DNA of 64,000 nucleotides, taken from contig NZ_WRXL01000002.1 of NCBI RefSeq assembly GCF_010119195.1, forward strand, positions 496,001 through 560,000, given 5' to 3'. Source of the DNA: Haloarcula salina. Its GTDB lineage: Archaea > Halobacteriota > Halobacteria > Halobacteriales > Haloarculaceae. Every line of letters starts with the position of its first letter. Position 1 is the first letter of the stretch. Positions 17,316 to 23,345 of this stretch are shown in pieces. Made by a program: the position numbers and the translations under genes. The notes beneath the pieces were generated by a model, which saw only the letters and a program-made list of their open reading frames with translations, did no database searches and had not been told where the DNA came from.

Positions 17316-17876
17316 TCAGAAGGGCACGTCGTCGGTCGCGTCGACGCCGGTCTCACTTCCCACGGCGTCCGTCTCGTGCTCGTCGGGGTCGACCGCGCCG
17401 GTCTCCCGATACCTGGCTTCGAGGTCCCGGAGCCGCTCGTTGATCGCCTCGCTCTGGTGGTGCATCGCGTCAACGCGGACGCGCACGACGTCGTACTCGT
17501 GTCGGTCCGACAGTCCGTTCCAGGCCCGGAACGCGCCGACGGTGAGCGTGTCGCTCTGCGGGCAGAACTCGGTCGTCGGCGTGAACGCCGCCCGCAGTAC
17601 CTTGCCGTCCGCCTCCCGGGCGTAGCGGAACCCGGAGTCAGGGTGTCGCTGGTCGAGGTTCAACTGCGCCAGGTTGTATCCGAAGGTCATGTCGTAGACG
17701 CCCCGCTCGTCGAACAGGTCCATCGTGAGCCGGTGGAGCGCGGCGTGGTCGGTCCCGGTCAGCACGTCCGCGTCGGTGAGGAAGGGACCCGGTTCGGGAA
17801 GGTGGTCGGGAACGAACTCGTCGTACCCATCGAAGCCGACGTCCGTGCCGCCGCGCAGGCCGGAGAGGAAGCTCAT
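17316..17876 (-). CDS. Conserved haloarchaeal protein with a Cys-Pro motif resembling DUF59/MIP18
   Basis: A 186-residue soluble protein starting MSFLSGLRGGTDVGFDGYDEF. The core is PEPGPFLTDADVLTGTDHAALHRLTMDLFDERGVYD, then FGYNLAQLNLDQRHPDSGFRYARE. It ends with FTPTTEFCPQSDTLTVGAFRAWNG and EYDVVRVRVDAMHHQSEAINERL. The Phe-Cys-Pro segment followed by a V/H strand and MHH is reminiscent of the MIP18/DUF59 iron-sulfur-assembly fold, which I offer only as a resemblance. It is divergent from a cupin gene, with a shared palindrome exactly midway between the two start codons, so it is probably in the same regulon. Confidence 0.78.
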   Translation of the reverse strand: MSFLSGLRGGTDVGFDGYDEFVPDHLPEPGPFLTDADVLTGTDHAALHRLTMDLFDERGVYDMTFGYNLAQLNLDQRHPDSGFRYAREADGKVLRAAFTPTTEFCPQSDTLTVGAFRAWNGLSDRHEYDVVRVRVDAMHHQSEAINERLRDLEARYRETGAVDPDEHETDAVGSETGVDATDDVPF

Positions 17877-17913
17877 GTCTCTTGATTCGTCGGCAAGCCA
17901 CGGGGGCGTATCC

Positions 17914-17927
17914 CCGAACGTGTTCGG
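17914..17927. promoter_or_regulatory. Operator palindrome 1, CCGAACGTGTTCGG
   Basis: The 14-bp inverted repeat (CGAAC-N2-GTTCG core) lies exactly midway between the divergent starts at 17876 and 17965, 37 nt from each. A weak A-rich TATA-like element follows on both sides at a fixed distance (CAAACG to the right, GATACG to the left). It is one of three such sites in the cluster and probably an activator site for both promoters. Confidence 0.75.
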
Positions 17928-17964
17928 AGCAAACGGCTCCACCGGGCCGGGCGACCGGAACGGT

Positions 17965-18336
17965 ATGGTCGCGACCAGCCTCGACGCGGAGCGCACGTAC
18001 GACGACGAGCGGTTCTCTGCACAGACGATCCACGAGACGGACGAGCAGAAGGTGGTGCTCGGCTACTTCGAGCCCGGACAGTTCATCCCCGTCCACAGTC
18101 CGGACAGCGCCGTCGCGATCACCGTCGTCTCCGGGTCCGGAACTGTACGCGACGGGTCCGACGAACACGACGTGGGACCGGGTGACGTGGTGGCCGTCCC
18201 CACCGGCGAGGCACGGGGAATCCGCGCGGAGGGAGAGCGCCTGGAGGCCACGCTCGTGACCGCGCCGCCACCGACGGACGCTGAGCACGACCCCGTGCGA
18301 CGCGGCCTCCGCGAGGGAACGTTCGATCCAGCGTAG
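17965..18336 (+). CDS. Cupin domain protein A
   Basis: A 123-residue single cupin starting MVATSLDAERTYDDERF. The barrel covers about residues 30-105: LGYFEPGQFIPVHSPDSAVAITVVSGSGTVRDG and GPGDVVAVPTGEARGIRAEGE. Only one His (PVHSPDS) is present where the first motif normally has two, so metal binding may be altered. The C-terminal tail continues to DPVRRGLREGTF. It is under the first palindrome. The second palindrome begins right at its stop codon and serves the next gene. It is probably a sensor or regulator in the surrounding respiratory cluster; ligand unknown. Confidence 0.82.
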   Translation: MVATSLDAERTYDDERFSAQTIHETDEQKVVLGYFEPGQFIPVHSPDSAVAITVVSGSGTVRDGSDEHDVGPGDVVAVPTGEARGIRAEGERLEATLVTAPPPTDAEHDPVRRGLREGTFDPA

Positions 18337-18348
18337 CGAACGTGTTCG
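18337..18348. promoter_or_regulatory. Operator palindrome 2, CGAACGTGTTCG
   Basis: Same core as the sites at 17914 and 19535. It begins immediately after the cupin A stop and ends 39 nt before the DUF2249 start at 18388. It implies a separate promoter for the DUF2249-cupin B pair within the cluster. Confidence 0.72.
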
Positions 18349-18387
18349 GCGCAATCCCCTCCACCGTCACCGTCGAATCGTCAGACG

Positions 18388-18621
18388 ATGCCAGAGACGA
18401 CACTCGACCTCCGTGAGATCCCGCCGCCGGAGCGCCACCCGATGATCCACAGCGCGTTCGACGCGCTCGAATCCGGCGAGACGCTCCAGATCGTCAACGA
18501 CCACGAGCCGAAGCCGCTGTTCTACGAGATGCAGGCCGAGGTCGACGCCTTCGACGCGGCGAACTACCAGTGTCGACAGGAGGAGCCACAGAAGTACGTC
18601 GCCGACCTCCCGAAACGATGA
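18388..18621 (+). CDS. DUF2249 domain protein
   Basis: A 77-residue protein that is essentially one DUF2249 domain (SirA/TusA-like fold). It contains TTLDLREIPPPERHPMIHSAFDALESGETLQIVNDHEPKPLFYEM, the characteristic Asp-Leu-Arg start and DHEPKPL loop. The family is common in haloarchaeal denitrification and anaerobic-respiration clusters, but its reaction is not established. It overlaps the following cupin gene by ATGA. Confidence 0.9.
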   Translation: MPETTLDLREIPPPERHPMIHSAFDALESGETLQIVNDHEPKPLFYEMQAEVDAFDAANYQCRQEEPQKYVADLPKR

Positions 18622-18926
18622 GCGATCAGTCTGCGGGCACAGAGCGGGCGTCGCTCTCTGACGGCGAAGGCGGCCGGACGCGGCTGTTCGAGGGCGAACC
18701 GAAGACGGTTCACCTGTCGCTCGAGGCCGGTGAGTCGATTCCCCGCCACCAGCACCCGGACCGCGACATCGTCTTTCACCTCCTCTCGGGTGCGGTCGAC
18801 CTGACGCTCGGCGACGAGACGCTCTCGCTCACCGCGGGCGAGGTCGTCCGATTCGACGGGGAGCAGGACATCTCGCCGGCGGCGACGGCCGACAGCGAGG
18901 CGCTACTCGTCCTCGCATCGGCGTAG
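18618..18926 (+). CDS. Cupin domain protein B
   Basis: A 102-residue single-domain cupin starting at the ATGA overlap (18618). It carries both metal motifs: the first, VHLSLEAGESIPRHQHPDRDIVFHLLSGAVDL, with His-x-His plus a downstream Asp/His; the second, LTAGEVVRFDGEQDISPAATAD, without the usual His. The closing strand is SEALLVLAS. Coupling to DUF2249 suggests a shared role. It is convergent with the dimerisation-domain gene to its right, 9 nt apart. Confidence 0.85.
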   Translation: MSDQSAGTERASLSDGEGGRTRLFEGEPKTVHLSLEAGESIPRHQHPDRDIVFHLLSGAVDLTLGDETLSLTAGEVVRFDGEQDISPAATADSEALLVLASA

Positions 18927-18935
18927 GTCGCCGGC

Positions 18936-19217
18936 TCACTCGAACAGCGACAGCGCTGTCGCGACGGCCTCGCCGTCGCCCCGGCGCGCCGCGTCGCGGA
19001 GGCTCTCGTGGGGGACTGCGAGCAACTGCTCGACCAGTCGGTCACCGAGACGTTCGACCGCCGCGCGCTGTTCCGGCGTCAGTTCGTCGGTCGCTTCGAG
19101 GCGCGACAGCGCCCGTTCAAGTTGTTCGGCGCGGATCTCCGCACCGCGCTCGTCGATCCTGGCGATAGCTTCTTCCACGTCCGGCCGCGCCTCGACCTGC
19201 TCGGTGTTCACACTCAT
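18936..19217 (-). CDS. Stand-alone glutamyl-tRNA-reductase-type dimerisation domain
   Basis: A 93-residue helical protein starting MSVNTEQVEARPDVEEAIARI. The second half, LTPEQRAAVERLGDRLVEQLLAVPHESLRDAARRGDGEAVATALSLFE, has the pattern of the C-terminal dimerisation domain of haloarchaeal HemA (GluTR). There are no catalytic or NADPH-binding domains. It overlaps the upstream DUF2249 gene by ATGA. It may modulate HemA, and so heme supply, by hetero-dimerisation when the respiratory cluster is switched on. This is inference from resemblance and context. Confidence 0.72.
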   Translation of the reverse strand: MSVNTEQVEARPDVEEAIARIDERGAEIRAEQLERALSRLEATDELTPEQRAAVERLGDRLVEQLLAVPHESLRDAARRGDGEAVATALSLFE

Positions 19218-19498
19218 CGTGACCAGATGACGGTGACGGTAGCGTCGTCGGTTTCGAGGGTCTCGTAGGCGTAGCCGCGGTCCTCCAGCTTCGGATAGAG
19301 GTGCTGGGGAGCGCGGTCGTTGTACTGGACGAGGACGGTATCGCCGTCGAGTTCCGCGAGGCGTTCGAGCGTCTCTTTGAGCGGTCCCGGCGGCCCCAGC
19401 GACCGCACGTCGAGTCGGTCGGTCGGAGCGTCTGCTGGCGCGTCGGTCTCGGCGATAATGGGTGCCACGTCGGCCGGCTCTCCCTGGGTCGGTGCCAT
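19214..19498 (-). CDS. DUF2249 domain protein 2
   Basis: A 94-residue protein starting MAPTQGEPADVAPIIAETDAP. The DUF2249 domain follows a 25-residue flexible leader: DRLDVRSLGPPGPLKETLERLAELDGDTVLVQYNDRAPQHLYPKLEDRGYAYETLETDDATVTVIWSR. It ends with the ATGA overlap into the GluTR-like gene. Its promoter faces the third palindrome, whose edge is 36 nt upstream. It is related to but clearly distinct from the DUF2249 protein at 18388. Confidence 0.85.
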   Translation of the reverse strand: MAPTQGEPADVAPIIAETDAPADAPTDRLDVRSLGPPGPLKETLERLAELDGDTVLVQYNDRAPQHLYPKLEDRGYAYETLETDDATVTVIWSR

Positions 19499-19534
19499 AC
19501 AGGCGGTTCGGACTCGGGCGCGCCCAGCGTTGTC

Positions 19535-19548
19535 CCGAACACGTTCGG
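19535..19548. promoter_or_regulatory. Operator palindrome 3, CCGAACACGTTCGG
   Basis: The reverse-complement form of the first palindrome. It lies midway between the divergent starts at 19498 (36 nt) and 19587 (38 nt). The same fixed arrangement implies coordinate control of the DUF2249/GluTR-like operon and the large membrane protein. Confidence 0.75.
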
Positions 19549-19586
19549 CCACACTGCCAGCAATTTCGACGGCGTACGTTCCGGTA

Positions 19587-20906
19587 ATGAGCGGAATCCC
19601 CGGAGACATCGACGCGTCGAGCGGTCCGCCGATGACCGTCCCGCTGCGACACTTCGTGGTCGGACTGGCGTTCCTCGTGGCCGGCGTCGCCGTCGGCGCG
19701 GTCGACGGCCGCGCGGGTCACCTCGCACAGGTCCACCTCCTGCTCGCCGGCTGGGTCTGTCTCACCATCATGGGCGCGATGACGCAGTTCGTCCCGGTCT
19801 GGGGCGGCGTCGCGCTGTACTCGCGGCGGCTCGCGGTCGTCCAGTTACCGCTGGCGGCCCTCGGATTCGCCGGTCTAGCGGCGGGGTTCCTCGGGGGGTG
19901 GCCGCTGTTGCTCCCGGTCGCGGGCACGCTCGCACTCGCCGGCGCGTGGGTCTTCGCGTACAACGTCGGGCGGACGCTGCTCGGCGTCGACGTGGACGTG
20001 ACGGCGGCTCACTTCGGCTGGGCCCTCGTGTTCTTCCTGCTGGTCACCGCCGCGGGATTCGGACTCGCGCTGGACCGCGCCGTCGGCATCCTCTCCGCCG
20101 CGGGGCTCTCTCGCGGCAGCCTCCTCCTCGCCCACGCCACGCTCGCGGTGTTCGGCGTCGTCCTGACGACCGTCGCCGGCGCGCTGGCCCAGCTCGCTCC
20201 GATGTTCACGCAGGCCGAGGACCGACGATCCGAGGAGAGCCTCCAGCGGGCGGAGACGGTCGCCTACCCGCTCGGCGTACTGGCGCTCGCGGGCGGCCGG
20301 CTCCTCGGGAACGAACTGCTCGCCCGCGCCGGCGGCGTGGTCGTCGTCGCTGGCCTCGCGGTGGTTGCGGTCGTCCTCGCACGGCGACTCGCCGGCGCGC
20401 GCGTGGATTGGACGCCGATGCTGACCCGGTACGCCGTCGCGGCCGTGTCGCTGCTCGCCTGGGCCGCGCTGACGGCGGTTCACTGGTGGCGCGACCCGCT
20501 GTCGTACGGCGGGCTGTTCGGCCGGCCGTCGCTCGTCCTGCTCGTCGGCGGCGTCGGTTTCGTCGTCCTCGGGACGCTGTATCACGTCGTCCCGTTCATT
20601 GTCTGGGTCCACCGCTACAGCGACCGGTTGGGATTCGAGGCGGTTCCGATGATCGACGACCTCTACGACGGCCGCGTCGCCGCCGCCGACGGGACGGCGC
20701 TCGTGCTGGCGTACGCGCTCCTGCTCGCAGCACAGCGGGTCGCGCTCGGGCGCCCGCTCGTGGTGGCTGCCGGGGCGGTGGCGCTCGTCGGCGTGGCGCT
20801 GTTCGCCGGAAACCTCGTCGCCGTCCTCGTCGAACACGGCCCGCGGTCGCTGCCGTCGCTGCTACTCGGTCGCGGGGGTCCGTCGGCCGACGCCGAGGAC
20901 CCGTAG
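19587..20906 (+). CDS. Twelve-helix heme-copper-oxidase-I/NnrS-like membrane protein
   Basis: A 439-residue, almost entirely hydrophobic protein starting MSGIPGDIDASSGPPMTVPLRH with about twelve membrane helices. Recurrent His/Met/Pro motifs are GRAGHLAQVHLLLAGWVCLTIMGAMTQFVPVWGG, LLAHATLAVFGVVLTTVAGALAQLAPMF and GTLYHVVPFIVWVHRYSDRLG. They resemble the cbb3/NnrS-type fold that binds heme and copper and is linked to nitric-oxide handling. Homologues sit with DUF2249 and cupin genes in haloarchaeal denitrification regions. Exact chemistry is unknown. Placement under the shared palindrome supports a low-oxygen or nitrogen-oxide role. Confidence 0.72.
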   Translation: MSGIPGDIDASSGPPMTVPLRHFVVGLAFLVAGVAVGAVDGRAGHLAQVHLLLAGWVCLTIMGAMTQFVPVWGGVALYSRRLAVVQLPLAALGFAGLAAGFLGGWPLLLPVAGTLALAGAWVFAYNVGRTLLGVDVDVTAAHFGWALVFFLLVTAAGFGLALDRAVGILSAAGLSRGSLLLAHATLAVFGVVLTTVAGALAQLAPMFTQAEDRRSEESLQRAETVAYPLGVLALAGGRLLGNELLARAGGVVVVAGLAVVAVVLARRLAGARVDWTPMLTRYAVAAVSLLAWAALTAVHWWRDPLSYGGLFGRPSLVLLVGGVGFVVLGTLYHVVPFIVWVHRYSDRLGFEAVPMIDDLYDGRVAAADGTALVLAYALLLAAQRVALGRPLVVAAGAVALVGVALFAGNLVAVLVEHGPRSLPSLLLGRGGPSADAEDP

Positions 20907-20911
20907 TTCGG

Positions 20912-21205
20912 TCACTGCGCCTCTGGTCCCTCGGTGTACAGCGAGTACGTCAGCACCAGAAAGCCCGCCGCGGTGAACAGCGACTCTATCGTCACGCTCA
21001 CCGTCACCGGGATGCCGATGACCTGGTGAAGCGTCCCGGCGAGTATCGCGCCGGCCGTCACAAGTCCAATCCCGATCCAGAGCGCCCGCATCGCCGGTGC
21101 GTTCGTCCGCCTGTAGGCGCGATACGTCATCGTCGTCAGGACTGCCCCACAGCACAGTGTGACCGTCTTTGCGGCGACCAGCAGAACCGTGTTCGCACCC
21201 AGCAT
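20912..21205 (-). CDS. Small three-helix membrane protein (DUF7521-like) b
   Basis: A 97-residue protein starting MLGANTVLLVAAKTVTLCCG. It has three hydrophobic helices and the polar turn TYRAYRRTNAPAMRALWIG after helix 1, then VSVTIESLFTAAGFLVLTYSLY at the end. The same plan occurs in the neighbour at 21267 and in the gene at 33623, marking one haloarchaeal family (DUF7521, from memory). It is third in an HTH-membrane-membrane gene set, 61 bp after the second. Function unknown; the HTH pairing suggests membrane-signal control. Confidence 0.8.
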   Translation of the reverse strand: MLGANTVLLVAAKTVTLCCGAVLTTMTYRAYRRTNAPAMRALWIGIGLVTAGAILAGTLHQVIGIPVTVSVTIESLFTAAGFLVLTYSLYTEGPEAQ

Positions 21206-21266
21206 ACAGCGAATCGAACCGGGACCGGGATATACGGACAAGCGCGTTACCAGCCGCTGGGAACGG

Positions 21267-21566
21267 TCACTGGACGTACAGCGAGTAGAGGATGATGCCC
21301 AGCCCGATCGCCGTCAGCGCGCTGGACGTGAAGACGCTGACCGAGAGCAGGTCCTGACCGACGAACTGGCTGACGGCGATGTCGAGGACGCCGCCGGTGA
21401 CCGCCCCCAGCGTCACCACGCCGAAGCCGTAGGTCAGCCACTTGTGTTGTGGGCTCCCCGTCCGGTTGTACGCCTGGTAGGAGTAGTAGGTGATCAACCC
21501 ACCGAGGATGAGGATGAGCGTCTTCGAGACGACGATACCGACCTGGGAACTGATGATGTGTGGCAT
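21267..21566 (-). CDS. Small three-helix membrane protein (DUF7521-like) a
   Basis: A 99-residue paralogue of the gene just downstream. It has VSKTLILILGGLITYYSYQAYNRTGSPQHKWLTYGFGVVTLGAVTGG, a loop, and FTSSALTAIGLGIILYSLYVQ. It begins 2 nt after the stop of the HTH gene, so the two are co-transcribed and likely functionally linked. The Tyr/Arg-rich cytoplasmic turn is the best conserved part. No transporter or enzyme motif is present. Confidence 0.82.
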   Translation of the reverse strand: MPHIISSQVGIVVSKTLILILGGLITYYSYQAYNRTGSPQHKWLTYGFGVVTLGAVTGGVLDIAVSQFVGQDLLSVSVFTSSALTAIGLGIILYSLYVQ

Positions 21567-21568
21567 GA

Positions 21569-21946
21569 TTAGGTCTCCTTTCGAACCTCCGACCAGAGGT
21601 TCTCGAGTCGCTGGTCCGGCGTCCGGGCCCGGTGCGAGATGTCGACGGTGAGCGAGCGCTCCTCGTCGAGCGCGATGACGACCTCTTCGAAGTCGATGGC
21701 GTACCGGCTGGCGTGTTGTCCGTCCGAGCGTACCTCCACGCCCTCGTACAGCAGGGACGACTCCGTCAGCAGTTCGAGCTTGCGGTAGGTCGTCGACAGC
21801 GGTACGCCGCTCTGCTCGGAGATCTCGCTCGCCGTCAGTGGCTCGTCGAGCACGCTGACGATAGCCCGGCAGTCCTCGTCGTCGAGCGCGTCGAGAACCG
21901 TCTGCAACTCCGGCGTCTCCTCGTCAGCGAACGGGTCCCGGACCAT
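21569..21946 (-). CDS. ArsR-type winged-helix transcriptional regulator
   Basis: A 125-residue DNA-binding protein. Start ATG 21946 (MVRDPFADEETPELQTVLDALDDEDCRAIVSVLDE) is preferred over GTG 21973 because the TATA-like ATTAAA near 21977 is about 30 nt upstream, fitting a leaderless transcript. The winged helix is LTASEISEQSGVPLSTTYRKLELLTESSLLYEG at about residues 36-68. A C-terminal half, YAIDFEEVVIALDEERSLTVDISHRARTPDQRLENLWSEV, is shared with the regulator at 33276. It probably controls its own operon with the small membrane proteins. Confidence 0.88.
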   Translation of the reverse strand: MVRDPFADEETPELQTVLDALDDEDCRAIVSVLDEPLTASEISEQSGVPLSTTYRKLELLTESSLLYEGVEVRSDGQHASRYAIDFEEVVIALDEERSLTVDISHRARTPDQRLENLWSEVRKET

Positions 21947-22111
21947 CCTTGTCCGGAACTGCCCGCCGGACACCTTTAATCTAACCGACTCGGCTTCTCT
22001 GCGCCCGCGTCTAACGGCCTGAGATCGGACCGACGCCCGCAGTATTCGGGGCCGTTATGATGAACGTATACTCGCGTTCCCAGCCGGTGAGAACGGTTCT
22101 GCAGTCATGGG

Positions 22112-22129
22112 AACCCCCTCCGGGGGGTT
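22112..22129. promoter_or_regulatory. Inverted repeat at the multicopper oxidase promoter
   Basis: AACCCCC and GGGGGTT arms of 7 bp separated by TCCG form an 18-bp inverted repeat that runs straight into the TATA box. It occupies the BRE position. A second small palindrome, AGAAC-G-GTTCT, lies at 22090-22100. A repressor or activator of the oxidase gene could bind here; neither motif matches the CGAAC-N2-GTTCG sites. Confidence 0.5.
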
Positions 22130-22133
22130 TATA
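22128..22133 (+). promoter_or_regulatory. TATA box of the multicopper oxidase gene
   Basis: TTTATA is centred about 29 nt before the ATG at 22160. This predicts a leaderless transcript and supports ATG 22160 over the TTG at 22154. Confidence 0.65.
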
Positions 22134-22159
22134 CTGCGGGTCATTAGGTCCACTTGCAC

Positions 22160-23314
22160 ATGGACGATTCCCTGATCGGCGCACCCGGCTCCGGTATCTC
22201 TCGTCGCGACTTCGTGAAGGCATCGGGCCTCGGCGGCACGCTCGCGCTCGCGGGCTGTACCGCCCCCGGAGACGCCTCGACCGAGCAGCAGATGGGCAAC
22301 ACCGACACGACGCCCGCCCAGAGCAGCGACCTCCCGACCACGTCCCCGCCGGAGGTCGTCGACGTCGACGAGCAGGGCGGCGAAGTCACCATCTCCTCTC
22401 TCCCCGCCCGTCACGACGCTCATCCCGGCGAGTCGATGGGAGGTCCCGTGGAACTCCCGCAGGTATGGGCGTTCAAGGCCGACGACGGCGACCCGAGCGT
22501 CCCCGGTCCGATCCTCCGCACGACGGAGGGCGAAGACATGGAGGTCACGCTGGACAACACGGGCGGCATGCGCCCGCACACGCTGCACTTCCACGCCGTC
22601 CAGAAGAAGTGGGAGGACGACGGCGTCCCCACGACCACCGGCATCCGCGTCGACCCCGGCGAGAAGCACACGTACACCATTCCGGCGAACGTCCCCGGCA
22701 CGCACCTCTATCACTGCCACTACCAGACGCCCCGGCACCTCGACATGGGGATGTACGGCATCTTCCGCGTCGATCCGAAGGGGTACGAGCCGGCCGACAA
22801 GGAGTACTTCGTGACGCTGAAGGAGTGGGACTCCCGGCTGAACCGCCAGATGGCGGGCATGGACGCGAGCTACGACCCCCGCAACCGCAATCCCGACACG
22901 TTCACTATCAACGGCAAGTCCGCGCCCCGCACGCTCCACCCCGAGGACGGTTCGCCCATCATCGTCGAGCGGGGCGACACGGTCCGCGTCCACCTGGTCA
23001 ACGGCGGCTACATGGACCATCCGATGCACATCCACAACCACCGCTTCCAGGTCGTCGCGAAGGACGGCGGCGTCATCCCCGAGGCCGCCCGGCACGACCA
23101 GGACGTGACCAGCGTCCCGCCCGCGGGCCGGCACACGCTCGAGTTCGAGGCCGACGCCGACCCAGGTATCTATCTGATGCACTGCCACAAGGTCAACCAC
23201 GTGATGAACGGGAGCGCCTACCCCGGCGGGATGGTGTCGGCCGTCGTCTACAAGGAGGCGATGGACACCGACATCTTCGAGCAGCTGATGGAGTACGCGG
23301 GCTACGAGGGCTGA
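22160..23314 (+). CDS. Two-domain multicopper oxidase, Tat lipoprotein
   Basis: 384 residues. A Tat signal with lipobox (SRRDFVKASGLGGTLALAGC) predicts export and lipid anchoring at Cys33. Two cupredoxin domains follow. The copper motifs are HTLHFH (His140/143/145), HCHYQTPRHLDMGM (His185, Cys186, His187, His193), HPMHIHNH (287-294) and HCHKVNH (341-347). Cys-His motifs in both domains imply a type-1 copper in each plus trinuclear ligands, unlike nitrite reductase NirK, whose type-2 site uses PHNVDFH and a different second domain. Substrate unknown; a laccase-like or metal-oxidising role is possible. Confidence 0.85.
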   Translation: MDDSLIGAPGSGISRRDFVKASGLGGTLALAGCTAPGDASTEQQMGNTDTTPAQSSDLPTTSPPEVVDVDEQGGEVTISSLPARHDAHPGESMGGPVELPQVWAFKADDGDPSVPGPILRTTEGEDMEVTLDNTGGMRPHTLHFHAVQKKWEDDGVPTTTGIRVDPGEKHTYTIPANVPGTHLYHCHYQTPRHLDMGMYGIFRVDPKGYEPADKEYFVTLKEWDSRLNRQMAGMDASYDPRNRNPDTFTINGKSAPRTLHPEDGSPIIVERGDTVRVHLVNGGYMDHPMHIHNHRFQVVAKDGGVIPEAARHDQDVTSVPPAGRHTLEFEADADPGIYLMHCHKVNHVMNGSAYPGGMVSAVVYKEAMDTDIFEQLMEYAGYEG

Positions 23315-23345
23315 GAGCGAGTCGATCGAACCGACGGCTCCCGGC

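Noticed and set aside
22160..23314. Copper nitrite reductase NirK
   Set aside because: Nearby cluster genes suggested denitrification, but the copper motifs are those of a two-domain multicopper oxidase, not the PHNVDFH/HCA pattern of NirK.
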